From assembly GCA_004335635.1 (NCBI GenBank), contig QAXH01004201.1, positions 4,858-45,908 on the forward strand: a stretch of DNA of 41,051 nt, read 5' to 3'. The DNA comes from Chloromonas sp. AAM2. Lineage: Eukaryota; Chlorophyta; Chlorophyceae; Chlamydomonadales; Chlamydomonadaceae. The position numbers and the translations under genes are program-made. Below are positions 1 through 11,737 of this stretch, piece by piece (within the stretch, counting starts at the first letter, position 1; each line of letters begins with the position of its first letter). Under the pieces are notes generated by a model, which did no database searches, was not told the DNA's origin, and saw only the letters and a program-made list of their open reading frames with translations.

Positions 1-255
1 TCCTCCCCCTGCCTTTTCCTGAGACATCCCCCAAACCTCCCTGAAGACTCGACCCAAGGCACACACCAGGTGCGGAACCCATCAATCCTCAACGCCTCAA
101 CGTTTTCACAGCATCCAGCGACTCAATTCAATGCAATACCCACCAACCCCCCAACACAGTCTGACAGAGTGTCACAATTCGATACATGGTAAGTGACTCA
201 CTGATCCACATTTATTACAACACAAACTGCCACAATAACTCCACTATGTGCGCAC

Positions 256-3200
256 CTGTTTCTCCACCGTTAGCCACATGCCTGCCCTGGCCATGAGAGC
301 CATGAGGCCCATGGTCTTCAAAGTAACTGTTTTACCGCCCGTATTTGGTCCCGTGATAGCGACCACCTGATGCCCGCCGGGCACAAGCAGATCCAAAGCA
401 CGTGGCGAAAACGGACCATCAACGCTTGATGCAGCCTCGGACGTCTCTCTGGCCCCGCCCCCTCGCGCTGCAGCAGGGCCAAGGGAACTGCGCCGGGATT
501 CCCAGGCGGGCGCGGAGCCAAAATTCCGTTCAAAGCTGTTATCGTCCAGCTGCACACAAGCAGTCATGTAACCACCATTGCCAAGAACAATAATAAAGAT
601 AATAATCGCCTTTGGATGCTTGCCGCGCTGCATGCTTTAACAATTTGTTTTGATATAGCTAGGAAGCTGCTCTCTGCTGTCTTGTGCTGCCACAACAGCT
701 ATCTCAATGATACCTTTGCCGCCTGAGCGTGTTGCGTTGCTTGTACAGGCAGCAACTGATTAATCCTTTTGAGTCGCTCATATCTTCCTACCTACCTACT
801 TCTCTATTTATCTACGTATCATATTAGGAATTAACTTAGTCCACTCACTGAGGGTGGCTCGGGCAGCGGCTGCCCCAGCACTCGCTCCAGCAGCAGCGGG
901 TGATGTGCCCCAGGCACATGCAGCAAACTAACACCACCACCACCGCCACCAGCCTCAGTTGGTTGTTCACTGCTGTCAGAGTGCTGCTGTTTTTGGCCGT
1001 TTCTTGCCGGTTTATGGCCCGTTCCTGCGCTGTGAGGGTCTGAGAGGTTGGCATGGAGGGGTACTAGAACGGGCGCCGCTGAACCGAACATGGTTGCATG
1101 GCGGGCCCTGGCAGCCACCATGTCCAGCTGCGTGACAGCTTCCAGCAGCTGCCGCACACCTTCTGACCTGGACGCCAGCTGAAACAGGCACAAACGCAGG
1201 CGTGATTGAGTGAGCGTGACGCATCATTGAAAGGAGGACGAAGGAGTCGTGCATCCTGTCCAACCAATTCAGCCTTTACATATACCACACAGAGATCCAT
1301 ACAAATCCCCATGCCCTACAGTTACTCCAAACCCCAAGCCACTTACCAGCTGGCTGAGCAATCTCAACACTGCCGTTTCTTCTTCCGTTTCCTTGGCCGT
1401 CAGCAGTGCTGCCTTGTTGTTCAGCGGGATGGCGGGGGCAGGCTCATAGTACTGCGAGCACATCAGACAGTGGCTGTGATTCTAATTACGATAACGCACG
1501 AGCCAGGAAACGTCATAAGGTGTCTTTGTGATGCAAGCAGGGGGGAATGTCTGTCTGCTGCCCACACCCAGAGCCCAAGACCCGCTGCCACTGAGCTCCC
1601 TTGTCACTGCGCCAGAAAGACTGAATCATGGGCCAATTCATCATCGCGCCAAACATAGTCAGCACTCAAGTGCTGCCGTGGCTTCAGCAAACGGTTGATG
1701 CGACATCATGACAAACCTTGGGGATGCGGCTGTGTCAGTCACAACGGGCTGTGCTATCAATAGTTCATGGGTTGAGCTCATAGAAGCCCATAGGCAGTCT
1801 GAAACTGACAGCAAACGGTGCCCTGCAGCCTGCTGCCCCACCATGGTGGCCCCGGTCTGACTGGACCCCAGCTTGACGCTCCCCTTGGGCAGGTCGCTCT
1901 GACGCCCCGCCTGCAGACCACAGCACAGGCGAGCATGCAACTGTTACCATGATGCAATGCTCGCCTCGGTGCGCAGGCCATTGTACATGAGGAACGTGCA
2001 GGGAAAGATTGACGACGCATCTGACAAGAGACGTACTGAAACTTGCAAGGGCGCATGACAAGCCGCACGCTGCGATGAAGCGTTGCTGTCATTGGAACCT
2101 CGCACTTCAAGACCATTATTTCTTGCCTGGATGCTTCAAAAACAGCCACTGTCCTTCAGGCCTCTCTGCGTTTTCCGCCTGCCTGTTTCCCTGGCAAGCA
2201 TGTCATCCTTCGTAGCCAACCATTCCTGTCCCTAGCCCCTCAGGCCCTCCCTACCCCCTCACACGATCTTCATCTCACCGTTAATCCAATGCCCGCCTGC
2301 CTTTCTGTGCTATTATTTTGCGAGCACTGTGCCTCATCCCTTCTGCGGGCGCCCCCGAGCTCTCAAGTCCCCTTTACTCTTACCCTACTTACCCTTACCC
2401 TAGCAGTCACCCTTACCTTGATCCCCACACAGTATCTGTCCCGCATGAGCGTGACTGACTTGCTGTCCGAGGCGCCCTTTTCAAACAGCCCCCGCATCAT
2501 GTCGTTCATCAGCGTTCTCAGGGCCGAGGCGTTCTCCCGCCGCTCCTCCCGCACTCTGGCCAGGGACTCGCTGGCCGCGTCGCTCACGCTGCCCAGCTGC
2601 ACAGGGACACAGGAACAAACAACACCATCCCTATAAGCAAAGCAAGATACGCTCAAAAACTCAAAGTCGAACAGGGCCAATAACCATTTGCACGCCATGT
2701 GAAACGGCATCAGTCTGAGACCTTGACGGCTCTGAACAGCACTGGTTTCTGCAATAAGCCAAGGGACACAGGGCAAAGCACAAGCACGACTTGAGTCATC
2801 ATCTTCATCTTTCGCTGGGTGCGGTGCTGCTGACCAAAGGGTTTGAGCATGTATCAGCCTGATATTGTTCCGAGTGGTGTAAAGCCCACTGTACATTGGC
2901 TTAAATGATCGCATGTAGTGCGTCAGTCTTGGTAAACATAATCAGGATGTCATTGTCGGCAGGAACCCACTGGCAACAAGCCAACAGCTGCCAGATTCGT
3001 TCCATGGCATGGGTTGCTGACAGCTGCTGCTGATCTGACACTGAGCTGCCATGCAGCAGTGCTGTCTGGTGGTGCATCGGTTGACACAGTTCGGCACTCT
3101 TGCACACAGCACAGTGCTCACCCTTATGCAGTGGCGTATGGCTGTCAGCAAGGTGTTTTCCTCAGTGGAGATGCCCACTGCCAGCTGCTTCAGGGCCGGA

Positions 3201-4772
3201 TACCGGGGCCTGGACTGACTCTGTGCATCGGATCCCGCTGGAGCTGCATCACCTGGGCACTGAACCTGCAAGACAGAAGCACAGCCCCCGAACATTAGGT
3301 GGGCTGGCTGAGATGCAAATCACAACTGCACAAAACCAGGCTGGGCTGGCTGTCTAGAACACTCCACAGCTGGTTTCATTCCGTTATCAGTTGTGTTGAG
3401 ACCAGTGGGGCGTGAATGATATGGCGTGCAGTCCATGCACACCACACCTAGCTAGCATCGCCCAGGCAAAACAGAACAACGACACCACACAAATCAGTTG
3501 GATATTAAGCATTTGCTCAGATGAAACAGACGCAAACCCTAATTCACGAGTAAATGCTAGAGAAGATCACAGTGTGGCGTTCCCTGCTCACCTCTACTTG
3601 TGCCTTTAGCTGCAGCGCTGCCTGTAATGCCGCCGCCACCCCCTCCAGCTGCTTGGCGTTGAGACACGCGCCCTCCTCCACAGCAGTGAGCGCAGGGCCC
3701 AGGTCAAACACACCGGACACGCTGAGGCAGGGCAGCAGGGGGGAGGGAATGGGTGGAGCACAGGAGCACCATGCAAGCAAGGAAGCGTCAGCGTGAGCCT
3801 AACGCTAAGGGTGATGGAATGCTGCGGCGGCATACCATTGCAGGTGCCGGTGTGTTTGCAATTGACAGATACATTTGAACGTCTCTGCTGCATATCATAG
3901 CCAGTGCCGAGTTGCTGCTCCCACCTCAGCTGCAGGTCCACTGCTTCCAGTGTCTGTTGCTGCAGCAGCTGGCTGTGTTCGAGTGACGTGCCTAAGGGCA
4001 GGCCGCCAGAGGCCAGGCGCTGGGCACCCATCACGGTGCCACACAGGCGAGCCACCTGGCAGAGCACGTACATGCCGCACATATGGCAATCTGAAATCTG
4101 CAATTCCTGTTGATGTTGATGTTGCTGTTGTCTTCAGACAGGGAAGGACTGCTCAGCAAGCGCAAGGACGAGAAGGAATCGATGGTCGCTACTGAGCTCT
4201 AAACATCAATAGCAAATGACGCAATCACAAACAACAACAGTAACAAGCAATGAAACCTCACACGTGTGAGTCAGCCCACACAACCTGATACTACATCACA
4301 TGATTATTTCAGTGTAGCAGAACAAACGTGTGCTCAGCACCCCAGTGCTTTTCTTTTACATTCCATGAACCTATCTATTCAGGGCTTTCACCTGTAATGA
4401 GACTGCAGGCCACTCCAGGACGTCCAGTGATTCCAGCTCAGTGGCCGTCAGGTTGCTGTTGTTACAGTGTGGGCTGCTCACTGCCTCCTGCTCATCTTCA
4501 GCACCTGGCTTGTCTGTCTGCTGTGGTGCCTGGGCTGTTGCGTGCACCGCAACTTGTGTGGGCTGTCTGGTTGGTCGATGCGTGTGTGTGGGCCACACCA
4601 TGCTGTGATGTGGTGGTGAGGAGCGCATCGGCCGATGTCCATCCGCGGGTCGATTTGTCCATGGCTGAGGACATGGTGCGTGCACTGGCTGTGCGGTCCA
4701 GCAGCGCCGGCGACGAGGTTCGGAGACGGATGTGATTGTGGTGTGAGCTGACTCGCCCACGCTCAGGTTCAT
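256..4772 (-). CDS. MUTS2: MutS2 family DNA mismatch-repair-like ATPase (3' part outside window)
   Basis: MutS2 proteins are ATP-driven DNA-binding dimers; in plants and algae they are usually sent to organelles. Nine exons join in phase on the minus strand: 4772-4392, 4055-3925, 3721-3592, 3265-3122, 2596-2417, 1910-1842, 1451-1347, 1178-849 and 549-256, giving about 588 residues before the window edge. Visible motifs are the N-terminal [12 protein letters not shown], the core stretch SSQTGATM spliced to [12 protein letters not shown], an [10 protein letters not shown] motif before the ATPase, and Walker A in [13 protein letters not shown]. Walker B and any Smr domain would lie left of position 256. 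The start at 4772 is the first ATG after an in-frame TGA; the first 100 or so residues are rich in Arg, Ser, Thr and Pro and could be a transit peptide (inference). A low-complexity insert with six glycines lies in the 849-1178 exon. Confidence 0.9.
2861..2889 (-). repeat. Repeat family C, truncated copy in a MutS2 intron
   Basis: In reverse orientation this 29-bp stretch matches the first half of the 62-bp repeat found twice in the neighbouring GT90 gene, with about two mismatches. It covers the CCACTCGGAAC core. Confidence 0.6.
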
Positions 4773-4959
4773 GGCGATGGCTGCGATGATATATCAAATC
4801 AGCTACCGCTGTCGCGATGGAAGGAGAAGAAGACACACAATGGCGGTCCGTTTCTACCCGGCCAGAATTTTGAATTTGCATGACCGGAGTGTCATGGTCA
4901 ACCGCCACATGCTGCAGCTCCAGTGATATACAACGCTTGGTGAAGAAAGCGTGGCATGC
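4773..4959. promoter_or_regulatory. Shared divergent promoter region of MutS2 and the GT90 gene
   Basis: Only 187 bp separate the proposed start codons of two head-to-head genes. Both promoters and both 5' untranslated regions must therefore lie here or overlap the coding starts. An AT-rich GATATATCAAAT stretch near 4787-4800 is the only TATA-like sequence seen. The assignment depends on both start codons being right. Confidence 0.45.
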
Positions 4960-7900
4960 ATGCACATGCGCCATGGGAAGGCGCGTGGCATGCAGCTGAC
5001 GCAGGCAATCACCTGCGTCCGTGCCAGGTGCTGGTTGCCAGTTCTCGCACTGCTGCTGCTGGGCGCTCGCTTGGAAGCGGCAGATGATGGGACACCAGTC
5101 TTGGACCTGGCCAGCAGCAAAGTCACACCATGGTCAGGTGACCCCAAGGTGAGTCTGGCAAGCTTTCTCAGGACAAGGCCACACATGAGCGGGGTGCCAA
5201 ACTGATGCCATGCAAACCGCTCTCTCAAGCCCTCCTCCTGGCGCCTTACTTGCCGTAGTGTCCGCATCAGTGGCCACTAGTATGGAACTAACAGCAAAGC
5301 AAATGGCCGCATCAAGCTGACCAAGGCTGGTGTCAGGTCGGCAAGAGCGCCCGACACGCATTGAGTACTGTCCACCAACATTTGGCACGTGCACACGTCA
5401 CCTCCTTGCGTGTCAGGTGCTGCTAGTAGTGACAGCCGCTGGTCTACATCGTGCAGAGAAGGCTGAAGATCTGTCAGAGCTGATAAGGTGTGTTCCGAGT
5501 GGCATCTGTGGCCCAGATGTTTCACACGGCTCAAGGATCTGTGCTCTGTCCTGGCTTTTCAACTCTGGTCCTTGCAGCTGCATGCAATCACTTAGGCAAA
5601 GCTGTCTATGCCATGCACTGTCTGTTGCTGTGCCCAGGGACAACCTTGAGCCTGACTTGGCACCTTACTCCGGCCGGCCGGGCGCCACGGCACGGGACTT
5701 TGACCAGCTGCTGCAGCGTATTGCCTCTCTGGCCAGACTGCGACGCTCAACAGTAGCCATCCTAGTGAGATGGACCTTCGGATGGGGTCGGAAAGGACAT
5801 TGAGCGTGCGGCTAGGGTTAGCTAGGGTTGTTCATGTCAAGACTCAAGGGATGGTCACTTGGGCACAGCCGCAGTCAAGTAACATACTCAGTGTGGTTTA
5901 GAGGGTTGGCGCTTGCTGCAAGGGTACCTAGTCAGAAGGTGGGCTTTGGGCGTGCTACCTGTTCGGTGACATGCCGTGCTCAGTTTGTGTTGACTGGATA
6001 CACGCGTGCAGGTGAAAGGGCAGCACGTGACTGCCATCAAGTTCCGTCAGTTTCTACCTCGATTTCAGCCGCATGTGGGTTGCCAATCGGCTGACTAAAC
6101 GCCCGTCTTCTTGCAGCCCTATCATTCAGTGAAACGCCATTTATCCTTGAAAACTCAGCCCTTATTATTATTACTGGCCAATGAATCACAGTCATGTTGT
6201 ATTCGTGCAGGTGTTGTGGATTCAGTTATCATATCGCCAAGCGGTCACATATCTCATGTATGTCAATGGTGTTCCCGCAGTTGGAAGCCCTGGTTGGAGC
6301 AGTGGTACAAATTGATTAGTGACATGAGCCGTTATCTTTAGCCCCACGTGACCCATTTGGAAATATATTCCCGCAGGTGGACGCCCTTGTGGATGCCTTG
6401 CAGAGGTATGGTGCCTCAGGCCAGATACCTCTGCCCCCCACCCTCCTGCTGTTCAACACGCGGGATGAGCCGCTGTGCCGGCCCATGAGAGGCAAACAGC
6501 CATGCACGGCACTGCCAGTGTTCAGGTGAAGCCTCAGGACAGGGCCATATTGCAGGTGATGGGGCTGCCTGAAATGTACATGCGCTCGAGTGGGATCAGG
6601 CACAGGGTTCCAAACAAGGTTTTGTTGGGCATAGAATGGGACACTTTGATTACACAGACTGGCTACACACAATCATCAATGTGGGCTTGACACCACTCGG
6701 AACGATATCTCCAGAAGGACAGATGTGTCTTGCCATGCCCAAATGAGAGGAGATGCCCCTCACATGGTAATACAACATTCTTGCCCCCGACCTACGCCCT
6801 TTGTTACCTACAGTCCTAGTTGTCATCACAAGGAATCACATTCAGGTGGAATGGCATCACAGAACGGCATGCCTGCATGGGATGGAAACCCCTGCCCAGA
6901 CAACCCAGGCCTGTGATTGTAGAGCAGTGTGGCCTGGGCAACCCTGAGCTGTGCCTCTGTGTCTGTTGTTGATGATGTGTTCATAAATAAACACCTTCAC
7001 ACCCACTGACAGCTTAGCAAAAGCCATGCATCTGTGTGTTTTGTTCTTGCCCGTTGCCTGCCCCCCCAGTCACCACAAGGAGTGGGACTGGCGCCTGAAC
7101 TCCTCCCATCATCTAGACGTGCTGGTGCCGTACTTCATACACGCACAGGACCACCTGGTGTGGTACCCACCAGCAGACAAGGTGAGACCAGGCAAGCGGT
7201 GGACACCCCATTGGGCCCATCCTGTAGCGACAAATGCAATGTACAACACACACACCAAGGTCAGTCCAGGCCTCTGATAGCGTGCAAGGGTCAAGCTGCA
7301 CCTGATCGAGTGTCAAGTATGGATGCCAAATGACCAGCGGACAAGCCTGTCCACTTGCGCAGTGCCCAGCTCTGAAAACCCCTGGTGTTCAAATCAGCAG
7401 CCAATGGCTGGATAGTTCAGCACGCTTATGGCAAGCACTGAGACACCTGATTGTTCCATCTTTCAGGCGTGAAAAGGCTCAAAAAAGATGTTTCTGGGCA
7501 GCTGTCCGACAAGTTGTTTTTGGCCTCCGTTCACGGGAGGCTGCCCCACAACCCCCAAACCCCCTGCTACTAACAGTGCCCACAACCCCCAGCCCTCTGC
7601 TCGTAAAAGTCCCAAGTGGGGACAATAAGGGTGGCCCCATACCTTAGTGCTGCATCCTGCCGGTATTGAGAGTGGAGATGGCAACTGGCCAGCAGTGCTG
7701 CAGACTTATTAAGCGGGCAGGATGCAGCAGACCTACTACGAAAGTGGGCTTGAGCGTCAGGCAGTATCCACTCAAGAGCTCTGGTGCTGCAATTCCCCTG
7801 GCTACGTTTTGGTGCACTTGAACAAGTTCTGCTGCACTGTTCCTTTGCCATCAATGGGCTCACACTTGATCATTGCTGTGCCAAACAAGTCTGTCAACAC

Positions 7901-10486
7901 GACACGCGTCTCATAATTTGATTTGTGCCCGTAGGTTCCACGTGCATTGTTGCGTGCTGGGCTGCACCAACAAATGAATGTCACGTGCTGCAGATACCAA
8001 TTGGCGTTCAAGGTACAACCATGGCTTCATCCTGCCAGCATCTCTGCTCAGCAGTGCCATGTGTGTTGGTCTGGTGCAAGCCTGCACGCTTTCTCACCTT
8101 GTGCCCACGCCATGCAACTCCCATTACCATAGCGGTCAGGGGTTGAAGGCGGTTTCTGCTATCAAAACGCTATCAAGTTCAATGCATTGCTGTCAGGACC
8201 GCCACTTGCTCAGTACGTCTGCTATATCAGGACATGCTAGCAGAGCGTCCTCTACTATCAATACTGCTGCTTGTTTTGATATCAGTTCCCACTGCTTCAG
8301 TCTGCCTGCTGCTCATGTGACAGGCTGCCACCCAGGGAGCCAATGGCATGCTGGACGCAGGCATAGTCACCACTACATGGAAACGGCCACTGCCCTTTGA
8401 CAAGGTACAACCAGCACAACATAGCCCATGTTATCGAGCAACCAGTGAGCATGCACAGGAGGCTGCAGAGCAGTGTTTATTGCAAGCAAATGCTTGCTGA
8501 TCGAACACTTGTGCAATCAATTGCTGCTGCCATGAGCCGAGCGCCCTGTGAAGCGTGTTTGGCACATGCCCACTGTGCCGCACAAGCGCACGTTAGCTGA
8601 GCCTGCACACACAATTCACTGCCTGGGATGGGCAAAGCGTTTGAGCGCAATGAAGCCGTCACTTGATGGCATTGGCCAGCGATGCACCCTCTTGCAGGGA
8701 GGTTCAAGAAGCAGGCAGTGCAGTCAGTTATGATACATGTTTCATGTGGTTGGGCCACATCTAGGCATCACCTTGGTATGCTTCGGCTGCAGGTTCCGTT
8801 TGTCGAGTTGGAGGCGCATGCCCGCTGGCAGTACCTCGTGAGCTGTGACGGGAACAGCGCAAGCGCCCGCCTGGGCAAACTGCTGGCAACCAACTCTGTA
8901 GTGCTCAAACAGGTGCGCTTTTTCTTCCTGCCAGAGGACCCTGAACCTTGAATATGCTGTCACTTGCGGGCATCATGTTCTGTGTTTTGATGTCGGGGTG
9001 CTGTTGGCGGCTGTTAAGCGCCTGGATTGTTTGTTCTGCAGCCAGACAACTGCAAAAGCAATGTAATGATCATGAATGAACGACACAGGTACGCACCAGG
9101 GCTGACTTGACAGGTGGGAAGTGAGGTAGAGGTTGATGAAGATGGGCACAGCTACTTGGCAATGTGGGCTAAGTGGGCAAGGGAGGCTTGCGGCAGAGCC
9201 AGCAAGTAACAAGCATGCATCCGCTTGCCTCCCTTGCTCCGTCCCAGCCAAGCGCACCCAGCCCAGCATGCAGTGGTTTGCATGCACACACAGGGGTTAC
9301 AGTCAGGTCCTTCTCAGCTCTTCTCTTTGCTACTCTTTTCTCTTGTGTGTGCCCCTGTTTCCTGTCAATATGGGTGATCACGATGTATGCAGGAGTCGCC
9401 TTATCTGGAGTGGTACTATCGGTCCCTGCGGCCAGGCACCCACTACCTACCTTTCAACGTGTCGGGCATCATACAGGTATCCCCACACTTGCACCTCTCT
9501 CTCCCTCTCTCCCTCTCTCCGACTCTCTGTCATAAGTACAGCGCACAGCAAACATGAAAGGGTCGCACCTGGTCAAGCCATCGCCATGCTTTGTCCTTTA
9601 TACCAACATCAGTCTCTCACCTCCTGGTTCCCTGGATGGCAGCCGCTTCCTTTGGCTTGCACCACAGTGGCCACAGAAGATTCCTTCGGCTTGCACGACG
9701 ATGACCACAGAAATCGTACAACTCCAAGACCATCTTCAGCAAGTTGACGATTCCACCCACAGGCCATTATGTTAGAAAAAAATCGCCAATGATTGTCATG
9801 GCCTGCACTGACACAGATTGTCCATTTTCGCCATGACACAAATCCATGTGTGTGTTGCTCCATGCTGTGCAGGTGTTGCACCTGTGTGCACAGCTGTCCG
9901 GCACGCAGCAAGCAGCCATGCAGACCGCCGCCAATCGGTTTGCCTATGCCTACCTGGGCCCGCTCAGCCGAGCTGTGTTCTGGGCTGAGGCTATACGCAG
10001 GTGAACATGGTGACAGGCAGAATGTCAAGTGGGTTTGACACCGCTCGGAACGATATCTCCAGAAGGACAGATGTGTCTTGCCATGCCCAACTGGACATGG
10101 GGCATTTGGCCCTTGACATGATAACACAACTGGAGCGTTCCCTCGCCCCGCCAAACTTGTTTCAAAACCGCAAACAAGCGCCTCAATTGGGACGCACAGT
10201 CAGGCGCAACGTTCACATCAAACGCTCAGTTTCGAGGCGGAGAGTTTGCAACCTGCAAGGCCACAGACATGTGACACGTATTGGCCACAGACACGAGGCA
10301 CTGCAGAAGGTGTCAGTGTACTGGCCACCAGCCCTTGTCACATCTGTTGTCTGCAGGTACAATCAGTTGTTTGCTGCTGGGGTCATGCACGAGATGCTGG
10401 CGGGCCTGCCAAGTGACAGTGCTAACATGGATCTCATGCAGCTGCTGAGCAAACAGCACCAGGCAGCCAGCCAGACATCAACGTGA
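4960..10486 (+). CDS. CAP10/GT90 family protein O-glycosyltransferase (POGLUT/Rumi-like)
   Basis: Members of this family add glucose or xylose to proteins or glycans in the ER or Golgi lumen. Exons read: 4960-5148, 5417-5487, 5638-5764, 6012-6074, 6377-6525, 7070-7181, 7935-8012, 8336-8404, 8793-8912, 9393-9476, 9873-10000 and 10357-10486 (TGA). Exon 1 carries a signal peptide core, CWLPVLALLLLGARLEA. The family signature is clear in SCDGNSASARLGKLLATNSV followed by VLKQ, then WYYRSLRPGTHYLPF; LLFNTRDEPLC upstream fits the acidic 'D.P' motif. The first ATG is at 4960; an in-frame ATG at 4990 sits closer to the hydrophobic core and is an alternative start. Splice phases agree across all listed joins, but the usual arginine/glycine-rich 'RG' segment expected between 7182 and 7934 was not located, so one exon is probably missing. 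The listed exons give about 439 residues. Confidence 0.88.
6281..6304 (+). other. Candidate 24-nt optional micro-exon in the GT90 gene
   Basis: This 24-nt, phase-0 segment is preceded by TTCCCGCAG and followed by GTACAA, so it could splice in without changing frame, adding LEALVGAV. It resembles the start of the next exon at 6377, which has the same TTCCCGCAG acceptor and reads VDALVDAL. It looks like a partial exon duplication. Whether it is ever used cannot be seen from the sequence. Confidence 0.25.
6681..6742 (+). repeat. Repeat family C, copy 1 (GT90 intron)
   Basis: This 62-bp sequence recurs at 10029-10090 with only two differences (60 of 62 identical). It contains CTCGGAACGATATCTCCAGA. 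Similarity stops abruptly at the left; to the right only scattered likeness remains. Both copies lie in introns of the same gene in the same orientation. Confidence 0.85.
9483..9525 (+). repeat. CT-rich simple repeat
   Basis: An imperfect run of CTCTCTCC-type units just after the donor of the exon ending at 9476. It is an intronic pyrimidine-rich microsatellite. Confidence 0.6.
10029..10090 (+). repeat. Repeat family C, copy 2 (last GT90 intron)
   Basis: Second near-identical copy of the 62-bp sequence at 6681-6742, placed 29 bp after the splice donor at 10001. Two substitutions separate the copies, which suggests a recent origin or gene conversion. Confidence 0.85.
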
Positions 10487-11737
10487 GATTGCTGTTTAAG
10501 GCTGGGGTACAACTGGCCCAGATGGCTCGCTCTGCCTTGACGTTCTCTCAATTCCTCGACTTGTCTACTTGCTACAACCGACTTGTCTACATGCTACAAC
10601 CTGCTAATATCGGCCGGGCATGAACTTAAACTTGGTTAGTTGCAAGGCCTGTTACCATCGGGCCCAAGTACGTAGCTTGGTCTGTCTTGACATTTCCCGA
10701 CTGCTCGACTGTGCTGATTGCTGCAACCTGCCACAATTCCTGGAGCACTAGTACCTGCGAGACGCAGAAGCAGGCTTTGCTTGGCAGTTGTTGGCCTCCC
10801 TGACATGACATGGCCTGGTTTGGCCTTTCTCGACTATCCCCAGGCTTGACCTGTATTCATCCACCACACCGGCAAGCTTGGCCTTGGATGTGACCCTAAC
10901 TGGGAAAGCCATAAGCCACTCAGACTGCTACATAATTAAAATAAAATAAAATAAAGGAATCCTTTGTCTGAAAATGGGATCGGGAGGACTTTGCACTGAC
11001 GCCACACTGGCCCCAAGTCTTGTCTCTGTAAACTGTCCCAGAACTGGCCAACATCTTGTTTTTTTACTCAATATGGCATGTGCCATGCATGAGCATCACC
11101 TGTCAGCCTCCTCGCATGACCTCTGGCATGACGCATGACATCGTAATGTATGTTAAAAGCATGTTGAGATGCATGGTGCTCTTGGTGACCTTCCTCTACC
11201 CTAGGGCTAGGGTAGGGTTGTGGGATAGGCCTCAGCGTCGACAACTGTGTTTTTGGCATGTACACTTGGTCTCAGTGTCCAAAAACGTCGCCTGGCATCA
11301 ATGCGGTTGCCCTGCAAAGTTGGGCGGTTGTCGACGTTTCCTAGCCGTGTGCTGGGGAGTACCAATTCTGCGTCAAGTGTAACATTGGTACCAAGCGGCA
11401 GGTAGTACACACTCGGAACCGCATAACCTGTGATCAAACCTTCCAAAAGCAGGTTGAGAGTTTGTACAGACCAGGGCTTCCTAAGCAGCCTTGCCCAGCG
11501 TTGTTGCAGAAAGCACTTCTTGCCACATCTCTTCCGTGCATCCTTGCGTCGGCTCGGTCTGCTCAGCAGCCCAGAGGTCTTCACTTGTTACGTGGCTTTG
11601 GGAGGTGAGCCAGAAGCCCAGCAAGTGCTGCAGCATCGCTTGATCACAGCGGCGCATACAACTACTTCGCGCACGGTTCTAAGGCCACAGTTTGAGCGGT
11701 CAAGTCTGCTCACCTAATGCAGGGCTCGACCTCGATA
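10487..11737. other. Intergenic region between GT90 and the RING gene
   Basis: This holds the 3' end of the GT90 gene and the upstream region of the RING gene. It contains a TAAAA-type microsatellite (about 10932-10955), a solo end of repeat family A (11030-11066) and no exon that could be supported. An open frame on the minus strand at 11207-11584 has no recognisable domain and no spliced partner. Confidence 0.5.
11030..11066 (-). repeat. Repeat family A, solo terminal end
   Basis: Reading the minus strand gives a poly-A stretch followed by GTTGGCCAGTTCTGGGACA, the terminal sequence shared with elements at 18, 19.5 and 25.7 kb. No partner end was found nearby. Confidence 0.6.

Noticed and set aside
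4951..4959. Start of the GT90 gene at 4951
   Set aside because: The codon there is GTG; a nuclear gene is expected to start at ATG, first available at 4960.
5812..5832. Telomere-like CTAGGGTTAGCTAGGGTT (similar CCCTAGCTTACCCTAG near 15582 and ACCCTTACCCTAG near 2390)
   Set aside because: The motifs are short, irregular and do not form tandem TTTAGGG arrays, so they are not evidence of interstitial telomere repeats.
9133..9747. 204-codon open frame on the plus strand
   Set aside because: It runs in a different frame across a supported GT90 exon and its donor, contains a CT microsatellite translation, and has no domain.
11207..11584. 125-codon minus-strand open frame upstream of the RING gene
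   Set aside because: No domain, and basic-rich chance composition; no exon with matching phase nearby.
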